From Porticoccaceae bacterium (GTDB lineage Bacteria; Pseudomonadota; Gammaproteobacteria; Pseudomonadales; Porticoccaceae): a DNA stretch of 42,231 nt. Where the stretch lies: NCBI GenBank assembly GCA_029212965.1, contig JARGOV010000006.1:53303-95533 (forward strand), in the 5' to 3' direction. Shown here one piece after another: positions 20,766 through 29,744 of the stretch (its first letter is position 1; each line of letters begins with the position of its first letter). Under the pieces are notes generated by a model. The model made no database searches and was not told the DNA's origin. It was given only the letters and a program-made list of their open reading frames with translations. The position numbers and the translations under genes were made by a program.

Positions 20766-22343
20766 ATGGGTGATTTTAAAAATTTAGTTAGTAATAAAGA
20801 GAAGTTTTTCGACAAGCGTTATGTGTTTGTTGCTGTAGCTTATTGCCTTGTTATCACACTGGTTTTTTATTCTACTGTTGAATCAATGGTTGCCATATGG
20901 TGGCGCTCAGAAACGTTTACCCACGGCTTTTTAATCGTACCCATTGTTATTTGGTTGGTATGGGAAAAGCGGCAAGCGCTGGCACGATTGTCTCCATCAT
21001 TCCAATACCTAGCCTTGATACCCTTATTACTCTCCGGTGTTATATGGCTTTTGGGAAATGTTATGGATGCCGCAGTTGTGCAGCAAATTGCACTAATTGC
21101 GGTCATCGTGAGTGGATTATGGGCTATTTTAGGTAACCAAGTGGCTTGGGCCATAGCCTTTCCATTGGCGTTTTTATTTTTGGCGGTTCCGGTTGGCGAA
21201 GGCCTTGTTCCTGCTCTTATGGAGTTTACGGCTGATTTTACCGTCGGCTTACTTAAATTGACGGGTATTCCGGTTTATCGTGAAGGCTTATTTTTCACCC
21301 TGCCCAGCGGTAATTGGTCCGTCGTTGAAGGCTGTAGCGGTGTTCGATATTTGATCGCCTCAGTTACCCTTGGCTGCTTATTCGCTTACTTGAGTTATCA
21401 AAGTTTACTAAAGAGAGGGCTTTTCATTGCCGCGGCCTTTATTGTGCCAATTATCGCCAACGGGCTCCGTGCTTATATGATCGTCATGATAGGCCACCTC
21501 AGTAGTATGAAACTGGCTACTGGCGTTGATCATTTGATATACGGCTGGGTGTTTTTTGGCCTGGTAATGTTTGTGTTATTTGCAGTGGGTTCTATTTGGC
21601 GAGATCGAGAAAGTTTAGTAGATAGTACCTCAGCACAAGTGGGTGATGAGGCCGTAGCGCTACAAACGAACGTAAACCCTTATCTTCGTGCGATAGTCGT
21701 TTTATTATTTGCCTGTGCATGGCCTATTACAGCCTACCTAATACAGAGTCAATCTATCCAAACGGCCTTTACTGCTTTGAAAGCGCCAGAGAGTCGTGAA
21801 GGATGGGTTCTTCAAGACAGAGAGAGCTGGCAGTGGCGTCCTGTGGTGAAAGGTGCTGATAGTGAGTTTCACCAGTTTTATAGTCGTGATGGAATTACAG
21901 TCAGTATTTATGCCGGGCAATATTTAACGCAAAATCAAAACAAAGAATTGATCAATAGTCAAAATGTCTTTGTGGTCCAAAAATCTCCCGATTGGCGCAT
22001 CGTCGGTCGTTCTAAAGTGGCGATCAATCTGGAGGAGGAAACCGTCGAAGTCGATCAGGCTCGCCTTAAAGGCAGTGACACTAATTTACTGGCTCTACGC
22101 TGGTATCGTCTTGGTGATAGATACACTGCCAACCCTTATATTGGTAAGTTGCTAGGGGGGCTAGCAAAACTTACTTTCGACCGGCGTGATGGTACTTACA
22201 TCACTGTCACTACTCAGATCATTGATGAAGCGAATTTACCTTTTGAGGTCCTGCAAGACTTTATTAACACCATGCTCCCTAGTCTGGAAGCCCAGCTCGA
22301 CCGTGTTGTGGGTATTGGCCTTGAAGGCTCAGAGTTTGAGTAA
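20766..22343 (+). CDS. xrtA: Exosortase A fused to EpsI domain
   Basis: This membrane cysteine transpeptidase would cleave PEP-CTERM sorting signals and attach substrates at the envelope. The N-terminal half is an eight-helix EpsH domain. The putative catalytic residues are all visible: Cys190 in EGCSGVRYL, Arg235 in NGLRAYMIV and His256 in DHLIYGW. From about residue 300 a periplasmic EpsI domain follows (RESWQWRPVV, GITVSIYAGQYLTQ, LLALRWYRLGDRYTANPY). The 525-aa fused form is usual for exosortase A. It lies 19 bases after the TIGR03087-like glycosyltransferase and overlaps the next glycosyltransferase by 8 bases if that starts at TTG 22336. No protein with a PEP-CTERM tail is encoded in the window, so the substrates must be elsewhere. 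Confidence 0.95.
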   Translation: MGDFKNLVSNKEKFFDKRYVFVAVAYCLVITLVFYSTVESMVAIWWRSETFTHGFLIVPIVIWLVWEKRQALARLSPSFQYLALIPLLLSGVIWLLGNVMDAAVVQQIALIAVIVSGLWAILGNQVAWAIAFPLAFLFLAVPVGEGLVPALMEFTADFTVGLLKLTGIPVYREGLFFTLPSGNWSVVEGCSGVRYLIASVTLGCLFAYLSYQSLLKRGLFIAAAFIVPIIANGLRAYMIVMIGHLSSMKLATGVDHLIYGWVFFGLVMFVLFAVGSIWRDRESLVDSTSAQVGDEAVALQTNVNPYLRAIVVLLFACAWPITAYLIQSQSIQTAFTALKAPESREGWVLQDRESWQWRPVVKGADSEFHQFYSRDGITVSIYAGQYLTQNQNKELINSQNVFVVQKSPDWRIVGRSKVAINLEEETVEVDQARLKGSDTNLLALRWYRLGDRYTANPYIGKLLGGLAKLTFDRRDGTYITVTTQIIDEANLPFEVLQDFINTMLPSLEAQLDRVVGIGLEGSEFE

Positions 22344-23517
22344 ATTAGACGCACTATCTGCTAAGACGGCACCGCCTCTGATTGCCCATGTCGTCTATGC
22401 ATTAGGTACAGGTGGGCTGGAAAATGGTCTGGTGAATATCATCAACCGAGCTTGCCCCCAACGCTACCGTCACGCCATTATTTGTCTTACCAAGACTGAT
22501 GGTTTCGAAAGTCGTATTACTGCGCCAAATATTGAAGTGATTTCACTGCACAAACGTCCCGGGCATGACTTTTTAGTGTACTGGAGATTGTGGCGAACGC
22601 TAATCAGGTTGCGTCCGGCCATTGTCCACACACGTAATTTAGCAGCCTTGGAAATGCAAGTAATTGCGGCTTTAATACCGGGAGTTAGGCGTGTTCACGG
22701 CGAGCATGGCCGAGATATTCACGACATTGATGGCAGCAATAAAAAATACAACTTACTTCGCAAGGCTCTGCGTCCTCTTGTTCATCGCTATATAGCTGTT
22801 AGCCAGGATTTAGCACAGTGGCTAGCTAAAGTTGTAGAGGTGCCGATTGCGAAAATAGAGCAAATTTATAATGGTGTCGATCAGAAAATCTTTGTGCCGG
22901 GTTCTATAGGAACCTCTCTCCCAGTTAGCTTTATGGCGCATGATATACAGGTGATTGGTACAGTTGGCCGTCTCGCCGAAGTAAAAGACCAACGTACTCT
23001 TATTGAAGCTTTTGCTCTACTCGTACAAGACAATGCAATAAATAAGCAACTACGTTTAATAATTGTTGGTGACGGTCCGATGTATCAAACTTTATGCGAT
23101 AAAATTACCGAGTTAGGTTTGTGTGAATATGTGTGGATGCCTGGTGATCGAGAGGATATTCCCGAATTGCTACGCACGATGGATGTGTTTGTTTTACCCT
23201 CTCTGGGCGAAGGTATTTCTAATACTCTTCTTGAAGCTATGGCAACAGGTTTACCGCTTGTTGCAACGCATGTTGGTGGTAACCCAGAATTAATTGAAGA
23301 GGGCGTTAATGGTTGTTTAGTGCCTGTTGGCGATGCGAGGGTCCTGTCTAGTCATTTAAGGGAAATTCTATCTAAGCCTGAAACATTGGCTTTATTCGGT
23401 GAAAATAGCTTACGTAAAGCCACACAAAGTTTTGACTGGAGTCACACAGTCGAGCAATATCTCGCCGTTTACGATCAGTTACTTGGAATTGGCACAATTA
23501 CTACCCTTGAGCATTAA
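22336..23517 (+). CDS. GT4 glycosyltransferase, TIGR03088-like (XrtA system)
   Basis: This sugar transferase carries LIAHVVYALGTGGLENGLVNIINR at its N-terminus, the hallmark of the second glycosyltransferase of exosortase A loci, followed by VHTRNLAALEMQ, VHGEHGRDIHD, IYNGVDQKIF, GTVGRLAEVKDQRTLIEAF, IIVGDGPMYQTL, MPGDREDIPELLRTMDVFVLPSLGEGISNTLLEAMATGLPLVAT. The ORF track extends back to 22186 inside xrtA, but those 50 residues look non-coding. TTG 22336, with AAGG about 9 bases upstream, gives a family-like start and 393 aa. GTG 22303 is an alternative. The overlap with xrtA suggests translational coupling. Confidence 0.9.
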   Translation: MSKLDALSAKTAPPLIAHVVYALGTGGLENGLVNIINRACPQRYRHAIICLTKTDGFESRITAPNIEVISLHKRPGHDFLVYWRLWRTLIRLRPAIVHTRNLAALEMQVIAALIPGVRRVHGEHGRDIHDIDGSNKKYNLLRKALRPLVHRYIAVSQDLAQWLAKVVEVPIAKIEQIYNGVDQKIFVPGSIGTSLPVSFMAHDIQVIGTVGRLAEVKDQRTLIEAFALLVQDNAINKQLRLIIVGDGPMYQTLCDKITELGLCEYVWMPGDREDIPELLRTMDVFVLPSLGEGISNTLLEAMATGLPLVATHVGGNPELIEEGVNGCLVPVGDARVLSSHLREILSKPETLALFGENSLRKATQSFDWSHTVEQYLAVYDQLLGIGTITTLEH

Positions 23518-23564
23518 ATCAGCAAGCTATAAATGATGAACCAGCGGGAGCGCTTAATAAAATA

Positions 23565-25454
23565 ATGTGTGGTATAGCAGGAATATTAGATACCCGGGGG
23601 CAACGAGATATTGATCGTGACTTGCTGGAACGTATGAATCAATCACAATTCCATCGTGGCCCGGATGAAGGTGGGCAGCACTTTGAACCAGGTCTTGGTC
23701 TGGCCCATCGGCGTTTATCGATTATTGACCTCTCTTCTGGCCAACAGCCGATGTATAACCACGATAAAAGTGTTTGCGTGGTTTTTAATGGTGAGATTTA
23801 TAATTTCCCGAGTTTGAGAAAAGAGCTCGAAGCGAAAGGCTATGCGTTTAAAAGTCATTGTGATACTGAGGTCATTGTTCATGGTTGGAGCGCCTGGGGC
23901 GAGGCTTGTGTTGAAAAATTCAGAGGCATGTTTGCATTTGCAATATGGGACAGGCAGCAACGCAGCTTATTTTTAGCTCGTGACAGGATGGGTATTAAAC
24001 CCTTGTTTTATTCGCTCTTACCCGATGGTCAGTTTATCTTCGGATCAGAACTAAAAGTACTTAAATGTCATCCAAGCTTGCCAACAAAAATTAACCCTCA
24101 GGCTGTAGAGGATTATTTTTCTCTCGGTTATATCCCAGAGCCAAAAACCATTTATCAAGGTGTTTGCAAACTCTATCCCGGGCATACTCTGACCATTACG
24201 CAAGGAGAGGGCGAATTACGCCCAAATGAATACTGGGATATTCCCTTTGCTCCCGTGCCCTTTAGTTCAAAACAAGATTTAGAAGAAGAGCTTATTCATC
24301 GTTTGCGAGAAGCAGTCGATATTCGGATGGTTGCCGAAGTGCCGCTCGGTGCTTTTTTATCCGGCGGTGTTGATTCGAGTGCTGTGGTGGCAATGATGGC
24401 CGGTTTACAAAATGAACCTGTGAATACCTGCTCTATTGGCTTTGATGTTAAAGGCTACGATGAGTCGATACATGCACAGGAGGTAGCCGAGCAATATCAT
24501 ACCCGCCACCATGTCAATACGGTCGATCCCAATGACTTTGATTTAATTGAGGAGCTAGCCAACCTTTATGATGAGCCTTTTGCTGATAGCTCTGCACTTC
24601 CAACTTATAGAGTTTGTCAGTTGGCGAAACAACGTGTAACAGTTGCGTTATCGGGTGATGGAGGTGACGAACACTTTGCTGGTTATCGTCGCTATCGTTG
24701 GCATATGAATGAGGAAAAAATGAGAGGCCTGCTACCAGACACAATACGTCAACCGCTGTTTGGCTTTGCAGGACAAATTTATCCAAAGCTTGGTTGGGCG
24801 CCTCGTCTATTTCGTGCCAAAACTACGTTTCAGTCTATGGCGCGTAATCCAATCGAAGGTTATTTTCATAACTTTTCGACGCTTATCGACGAGCAGAGAG
24901 AGCAACTTTTTAGCGGCGCCTTTAAACGCGAGTTGCAAGGCTATAAAGCTTATGAAGTCTTTCATCATTATGCGGCGAAAGCACCGACCGATGACCCTTT
25001 GTCAATTGTTCAATATATTGATATGAAAACTTATCTAACAGGCGATATTTTGACTAAGGTTGACCGCGCAAGTATGGCTCATTCTTTAGAGGTACGTGTG
25101 CCCTTGCTCGACCACAAGTTCGTAGAGTGGGTATCTGGAATACCTTCCTCAATGAAATTAAAGGGGCAGCAGGGCAAAGCGATTTTCAAATCATCACTCG
25201 AACCCCACTTGAGTAATAATATTCTTTATCGAGATAAAATGGGTTTTGCTGTACCGTTAGCGCGTTGGTTTCGTGGCCCATTAAAGAAAAAGCTTTATGC
25301 AAGCTTATTTGACGGCGGGCTATCTGCAACTGGGATGTTCGATAGCAAGTATCTTGAGAAATTGTTTGACCAGCATCAGTCGGGGCAGCGTGATAACAGT
25401 GCGGCTTTGTGGACACTACTTATGTTCAATGAAAGTCTAAAAAGCTGTGAATAG
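23565..25454 (+). CDS. XrtA-system asparagine synthase-like amidotransferase
   Basis: This AsnB-type glutamine-hydrolysing amidotransferase has the N-terminal Ntn nucleophile Cys2 (MCGIAGIL), HRGPDEGGQHF, LAHRRLSIIDLSSGQQP, FNGEIYNF, then the synthetase domain PP-loop GAFLSGGVDSSAVVAMM (about residues 262-278), SGDGGDEHFAGYRRY, LTGDILTKVDRASMAHSLEVRVPLLDH and MGFAVPLARWFRGPLK. In XrtA loci these proteins are thought to amidate polymer uronic acids or related groups rather than make asparagine. Length is 629 aa, as in the exosortase-associated subfamily. It begins 47 bases after the preceding glycosyltransferase. The specific substrate is unknown. Confidence 0.9.
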   Translation: MCGIAGILDTRGQRDIDRDLLERMNQSQFHRGPDEGGQHFEPGLGLAHRRLSIIDLSSGQQPMYNHDKSVCVVFNGEIYNFPSLRKELEAKGYAFKSHCDTEVIVHGWSAWGEACVEKFRGMFAFAIWDRQQRSLFLARDRMGIKPLFYSLLPDGQFIFGSELKVLKCHPSLPTKINPQAVEDYFSLGYIPEPKTIYQGVCKLYPGHTLTITQGEGELRPNEYWDIPFAPVPFSSKQDLEEELIHRLREAVDIRMVAEVPLGAFLSGGVDSSAVVAMMAGLQNEPVNTCSIGFDVKGYDESIHAQEVAEQYHTRHHVNTVDPNDFDLIEELANLYDEPFADSSALPTYRVCQLAKQRVTVALSGDGGDEHFAGYRRYRWHMNEEKMRGLLPDTIRQPLFGFAGQIYPKLGWAPRLFRAKTTFQSMARNPIEGYFHNFSTLIDEQREQLFSGAFKRELQGYKAYEVFHHYAAKAPTDDPLSIVQYIDMKTYLTGDILTKVDRASMAHSLEVRVPLLDHKFVEWVSGIPSSMKLKGQQGKAIFKSSLEPHLSNNILYRDKMGFAVPLARWFRGPLKKKLYASLFDGGLSATGMFDSKYLEKLFDQHQSGQRDNSAALWTLLMFNESLKSCE

Positions 25455-25493
25455 GGTGTTTAAGATTGCTATAAGTAATATAAGTAGGAAAGT

Positions 25494-26414
25494 ATGATGT
25501 TGATGAACCCTATCCGTATAGTGCGTGCAATTGTCACGAATTTACTGGCGCTTTTACTTCCGCGTTACTATTTGCAAATAACGGGGCAGACTGGCCGAGG
25601 TAGAGGAGATACAGACCCACTTGAGGTCGCTGAGTACTATTATCAATGCTTTTTAGATTATATAGAGCAAATGTCAATATCACTTAAAGAGCTGCCTGAG
25701 TTCTTAAAGGGTAAAATACTACTCGAATATGGGCCCGGAGATACCCCCGGAGTAGCCATACTTTTCTATGCTTATGGAGCTGAAGAGGTGGTCTTGATCG
25801 ACCGCTTTCCTATGCTTAGCCTAAACGCCTCTAACATTGCTATTATTTCAGCATTGATTGAAAAATTACCTCCTGTTGAAAAAAATCGAGCATTGGGGAT
25901 TTTTCAACGAACCGGAGATCCTCAATCAGGATTTAGAGAAGAAATACTCAATTATAGAATTCATTCGAAAGGTTTGTCTTGCCTTGAGGAAGCTGTTGAC
26001 ATAATTTATTCCAGAGCTGTGCTTGAGCACGTTGCTGACTTGGAGGCTTCCTTTTCAGATATGTCTTGTGCTTTGAAGCCGGGTGGTTTGGCTATACACC
26101 AGGTGGATTTGAAAAGTCACGGTTTACACCAAAAAAGTATTTTAGATTTTCTCATTTGGCCTTCATGGTTGTGGTATGTGATGTACTCAGCTAAAGGGGT
26201 GCCTAACCGTTGGCGATTTAACAAGTATCAAGATGTTGTTGCTAAAACAGGCTTAATCACCACAAAAATTAAGTGTATGGGTATGGCTTCATTACAAGAC
26301 ATAAATGAAGTTAAAAATAAATTGGCATCAGTATTTTCAGATGTTTCTGATGAAGACTTAAGATGTTTGGGTTTTTGGATTCTTCTTCACAAGCCTCAAG
26401 AACCTCCCAAATAG
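25494..26414 (+). CDS. Class I SAM-dependent methyltransferase
   Basis: The SAM-binding glycine motif is ILLEYGPGDTPGVAIL (about residue 80), followed by an acidic strand end EVVLIDRF. The post-motif ILLEH region is IIYSRAVLEHVADLEASF, then LKPGGLAIHQVDLKSHG. About 60 N-terminal residues include a hydrophobic stretch (IVTNLLALLLPRYYLQIT) that may associate with the membrane. It has no obvious counterpart in the standard exosortase A gene set, and sampled bases are A/T-rich (one 60-base line, 25861-25920, is 38% G+C by hand count). It probably methylates a sugar of the polymer or a lipid-linked intermediate. The acceptor is not identifiable. Confidence 0.8.
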   Translation: MMLMNPIRIVRAIVTNLLALLLPRYYLQITGQTGRGRGDTDPLEVAEYYYQCFLDYIEQMSISLKELPEFLKGKILLEYGPGDTPGVAILFYAYGAEEVVLIDRFPMLSLNASNIAIISALIEKLPPVEKNRALGIFQRTGDPQSGFREEILNYRIHSKGLSCLEEAVDIIYSRAVLEHVADLEASFSDMSCALKPGGLAIHQVDLKSHGLHQKSILDFLIWPSWLWYVMYSAKGVPNRWRFNKYQDVVAKTGLITTKIKCMGMASLQDINEVKNKLASVFSDVSDEDLRCLGFWILLHKPQEPPK

Positions 26415-26427
26415 TAAGGCCTTGTCC

Positions 26428-27636
26428 ATGAAAATTCTTCATATACTTGATCACTCCATCCCTCTGCACAGTGGTTACACTTTTCGCACGCGGGCTATTC
26501 TTGAACAGCAGCGGGTTATGGGTTGGCAAACTTTTCATTTAACCTCCGCGAAGCATCAGGGTGCTATCCTGGATGTGGAAAACATCGATGGTTTTGAATT
26601 TTTTCGTACTCGCGCTAGCTCAAATTTTTTTTCAGGACTGCCCATTTTAAATCAACTAATCATTGTGCGTAGTCTAGAAAAACGGATAGACGAGGTGATT
26701 AAAGAGGTTAATCCTGATGTGCTTCATGCTCATTCTCCTGCACTCAATGGGCTGGCAGCAGTTAGAGCTGGGCGTCGAAATAGAATCCCTGTGGTCTACG
26801 AATGTCGTGCTTTTTGGGAGGATGCCGCTGTCGATCACGGCACCAGTAATGAAGGGGGTCTGCGTTATCGCATGACCAAAGCACTTGAAACTTACGTGTT
26901 TCGTCATGCTAACGCGGTAACTACTATTTGTGAGGGCTTACGTGGCGACATTATTAGTCGAGGTATCGCTGCCAATAAAGTGAAGGTAATTCCCAATGCT
27001 GTCGATATCGAGCGCTTTACATTTGGTGTTGAGGCGGATAATGATCTGAGAAAAACACTACATTTGGATGGCAAGAAAGTACTGGGCTTTATTGGTTCTT
27101 TTTATGCGTATGAAGGTTTGCCATTATTGCTCGATGCCATGCCAACTATGATCAAGCATTCACCCGACATACGCCTATTGCTCGTTGGCGGAGGGCCTCA
27201 AGAAGCACTTATTAAAAAAAAGGTCACTGAATTAGATTTGGAAAATGAAGTCATTTTTACTGGACGGGTGCCCCACGATCAGGTACAGGCTTATTACAAT
27301 CAAGTTGATGTTTTTGTTTATCCCCGGCTTGCGATGAGACTGACAAATTTGGTGACGCCGTTAAAACCTCTTGAGGCTATGGCTCAAGGGCGCTTGGTCG
27401 TTGCTTCCGATGTGGGTGGGCACAAAGAGCTGATTCGCGATCGTCACAACGGCTATTTATTTAAAGCAGGTGATGTAGATGACCTTGCTCAAACGGTGAC
27501 AGGCTTGCTCTCTGAAGAAGAAAAATGGCCTGAATTAAAAAGGGCGGGGCGTCAATACGTAGAGACGGAACGTAATTGGCAGGTGAGTATTGCCAATTAT
27601 CAGTCGGTTTATCCTGAGCTGGTAGTGGGGTGTTAG
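26428..27636 (+). CDS. GT4 glycosyltransferase, TIGR04063-like (XrtA system)
   Basis: This GT-B glycosyltransferase starts MKILHILDHSIPLHSGYTFR, the signature beginning of the exosortase A-associated family, then VLHAHSPALNGLAA, VYECRAFWEDAAVDHG, VIPNAVDIERF, LGFIGSFYAYEGLPLLLDA, LLVGGGPQEALI, FTGRVPHDQVQAYYNQVDVFVYPR and LKPLEAMAQGRLVVASDVGGHKELI. The ORF track begins at TTG 26422, but ATG 26428 is preferred because it matches the family start and TAAGG lies about 8-10 bases before it. It presumably adds one sugar of the repeat unit. The next glycosyltransferase overlaps its end by 7 bases. Confidence 0.9.
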   Translation: MKILHILDHSIPLHSGYTFRTRAILEQQRVMGWQTFHLTSAKHQGAILDVENIDGFEFFRTRASSNFFSGLPILNQLIIVRSLEKRIDEVIKEVNPDVLHAHSPALNGLAAVRAGRRNRIPVVYECRAFWEDAAVDHGTSNEGGLRYRMTKALETYVFRHANAVTTICEGLRGDIISRGIAANKVKVIPNAVDIERFTFGVEADNDLRKTLHLDGKKVLGFIGSFYAYEGLPLLLDAMPTMIKHSPDIRLLLVGGGPQEALIKKKVTELDLENEVIFTGRVPHDQVQAYYNQVDVFVYPRLAMRLTNLVTPLKPLEAMAQGRLVVASDVGGHKELIRDRHNGYLFKAGDVDDLAQTVTGLLSEEEKWPELKRAGRQYVETERNWQVSIANYQSVYPELVVGC

Positions 27637-28844
27637 GCGTGGAAAAGAAGCCAACAAGACTGTTGGTGTTTACATCGCTTTTTCCTAGTAAGGTACACCC
27701 GGGAGCCGGTTTGTTTATTCGTGAACGTATGTTTCGTGTTGCTAAGCACCTACCATTGGTTGTGGTATCGCCAGTCCCGTGGTTTCCTTTGCAAGGCTTG
27801 ATACGCTATTTTAGACCCGGTTATCGCCTTCAGCCACCAAAAGTTGAAGAACAGCAAGGTGTCATGGTCTACCATCCGCGATTTCTAGCCGTACCAGGTG
27901 TACTGCGGGAGCTTGATGGACTATCGATGGCTCTATGTAGTCTGCTTCTTTTACTGCGCTTGAAGCGTCGTTTTAAATTCACTTTGATTGATTCTCACTT
28001 TGCCTGGCCCGATGGCTACGGTGCCACATTGTTGGGGCGATTGTTTCGTGTTCCCGTAACGATCACACTACGTGGTACAGAAGTCCCTCATGCTAAAGAC
28101 GTCTTTAAGCGCAATAAAATACTACAGGCCTTGGGTCGAGCAGTATACGTATTTTCTGTTGCCGATTCGCTTAAACGCCACGTTGTTGGCTTGGGTGCCA
28201 GCGCTGAAAAAATTCAGGTCGTCGGCAATGGTGTCGACACCGAACGCTTTGTTAACGAATGTCAAGTTGAAGCTCGAAAACGTTATGATCTACCTCCAGA
28301 TGCTAAAGTTTTGGTGACAGTTGGAGGACTGGTTGAGCGCAAGGGCTTTCACCGAGTGATCGAATTGATACCTGCCCTACTTGAAGAGTTTCCTCGGTTG
28401 TACTATCTAGTGGTGGGAGGTGCGTGTGCAGAAGGTGATTGGAGGGAACGTCTCGAAAATCAAGCGAATGAGTTAGGCGTGCGCGACAGGGTATTCTTTA
28501 CTGGTCCGGTTGCCCCTGATTTACTTCGTTGGCCGCTTTCTGCTGCAGATATTTTTGTTCTGCCAACATCTAATGAAGGGTGGGCCAATGTCTTTTTGGA
28601 GGCAATGGCCTGTGGCTTGCCCGTAGTAACGAGTGATGTGGGGGGGAATCCGGAAGTCGTTTGTAATGATGATTTAGGTATTGTGGTTCCTTTTGGTCAC
28701 TCTCAGCTCCTTTATGATGCCGTCGCAGCTGCACTCAACAAAAAATGGCAACGGGAGAAAATTATGACTTACGCCAAAAATAATAGCTGGGATAACCGGG
28801 TCGAACATTTATTATCTGCATTTGCAGAAATTAATAAGCGTTAA
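27630..28844 (+). CDS. GT4-family glycosyltransferase
   Basis: The N-terminal half begins LLVFTSLFPSKVHPGAGLFIRERM and contains SPVPWFPL, IDSHFAWPDGYGA and ITLRGTEVPHA. The C-terminal donor-binding half has VVGNGVDTERF, VTVGGLVERKGFHRVIELIPAL, YLVVGGACAEGDW, FTGPVAPDLLRWPLSAADIFVLPTSNEGWANVFLEAMACGLPVVTSDVGGNPEVV. This is the classic GT4 arrangement with the E-x7-E motif. It starts at GTG 27630, overlapping the previous stop by 7 bases, with GTG 27639 as an alternative, so the two glycosyltransferases are probably translationally coupled. Length is 404 aa from the first start. Substrate and product are not predictable, but it is the fourth transferase of the cluster. Confidence 0.88.
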   Translation: MLGVEKKPTRLLVFTSLFPSKVHPGAGLFIRERMFRVAKHLPLVVVSPVPWFPLQGLIRYFRPGYRLQPPKVEEQQGVMVYHPRFLAVPGVLRELDGLSMALCSLLLLLRLKRRFKFTLIDSHFAWPDGYGATLLGRLFRVPVTITLRGTEVPHAKDVFKRNKILQALGRAVYVFSVADSLKRHVVGLGASAEKIQVVGNGVDTERFVNECQVEARKRYDLPPDAKVLVTVGGLVERKGFHRVIELIPALLEEFPRLYYLVVGGACAEGDWRERLENQANELGVRDRVFFTGPVAPDLLRWPLSAADIFVLPTSNEGWANVFLEAMACGLPVVTSDVGGNPEVVCNDDLGIVVPFGHSQLLYDAVAAALNKKWQREKIMTYAKNNSWDNRVEHLLSAFAEINKR

Positions 28845-28870
28845 TCGGAGTAAAATAGAAAGGAGATTCT

Positions 28871-29725
28871 ATGAATCAGGAGCAAGTCAGTGACTTCGTG
28901 CCGATTCTAGCGGGAGGTGGGACGCGCCTCTCTGCTCACATAGGTATTCTTCATGCCTTGGAAACATTAGGGGTCAAGTTTGACCATCTAGTGGGGGTGT
29001 CCGGAGGCAGTATTATTGGCGCTCTTTACGCGTCAGGGATTTCTTTGCCAGATCTTAAGCAGCTAGCTCTTGACACCAACTTTTCGAAATTCAAGGGCTA
29101 TTCTATTCTTCATTTATTGAGAGCCGGTGGATTAAGTACGGGTGATGGTTTTGAACAATGGGTCGAAGGTTTACTCGATGGCCTTTGCTTTAAAGATCTA
29201 CCGCGTAATCTGCATATTGTAGCTACTGACGTGTTGACAGGCAGCCCGGTGGTTTTTAATAAAATCCTGACGCCAGATCTTAAAGTATCAAAGGCAGTGC
29301 GCTATTCCATGTCCATCCCTCTGCTATTTACTTTTAATCAACACAAAAAACATATCTTAGTTGACGGCAGCATTCTTGCTGAAGATGCTTTACACCGAGA
29401 CTGGTCGGGGAGGGGCACGCCTGTTGTCTGTTTTCGTATGCGGAGTGCGGAATTATCTAATAATGTGGTGGTCGATGGATTGTTTCCTTTGAAAGGCTAT
29501 TTGACATTACTTATTCGTACTTTTATGAATACGATTTCTCGCGAATATATCAACGATAAATTTTGGGACCACACCGTTGTCGTGAATACTGGAGGAATTT
29601 CGCCTATTGAATTTAATCTGAGTGATGTGGATAAAGAAAAGCTATTTTTGCAGGGCTATAACACGGCTATGGAGGTTATACCTTTTAAAATATTTGCCGC
29701 GAAAAATGCAAGAGAGAAATGTTAA
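28871..29725 (+). CDS. Patatin-like phospholipase
   Basis: This 284-aa patatin-family acyl hydrolase shows the three expected sites: the glycine-rich oxyanion hole LAGGGTRLSAHIGILHAL, the nucleophile elbow GVSGGS (Ser44, G-x-S-x-G) and the catalytic aspartate in VDGSILAE (Asp165), so it should be active. There is no signal peptide, which suggests action at the cytoplasmic membrane surface. It is the last + strand gene, 26 bases after the glycosyltransferase with an AAGGAG-like site before ATG 28871, so it is probably co-transcribed with the EPS locus. Its role there is unknown; lipid-carrier or membrane-lipid turnover is inference. It ends 19 bases from the convergent viaA-like gene, with no visible terminator between. 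Confidence 0.88.
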   Translation: MNQEQVSDFVPILAGGGTRLSAHIGILHALETLGVKFDHLVGVSGGSIIGALYASGISLPDLKQLALDTNFSKFKGYSILHLLRAGGLSTGDGFEQWVEGLLDGLCFKDLPRNLHIVATDVLTGSPVVFNKILTPDLKVSKAVRYSMSIPLLFTFNQHKKHILVDGSILAEDALHRDWSGRGTPVVCFRMRSAELSNNVVVDGLFPLKGYLTLLIRTFMNTISREYINDKFWDHTVVVNTGGISPIEFNLSDVDKEKLFLQGYNTAMEVIPFKIFAAKNAREKC

Positions 29726-29744
29726 ATTCACTACTCCTTTTTAA

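Noticed and set aside
22186-22335. Upstream 50-codon extension of the TIGR03088-like glycosyltransferase
   Set aside because: It lies inside xrtA in another frame, its residues do not resemble the family, and a TTG with a ribosome-binding site at 22336 explains the start better.
28871-29725. Patatin as a CBASS/anti-phage effector (CapV-like)
   Set aside because: No cyclic-nucleotide synthase or ubiquitin-like accessory gene is adjacent; its neighbours are EPS glycosyltransferases and a convergent nitrate operon.
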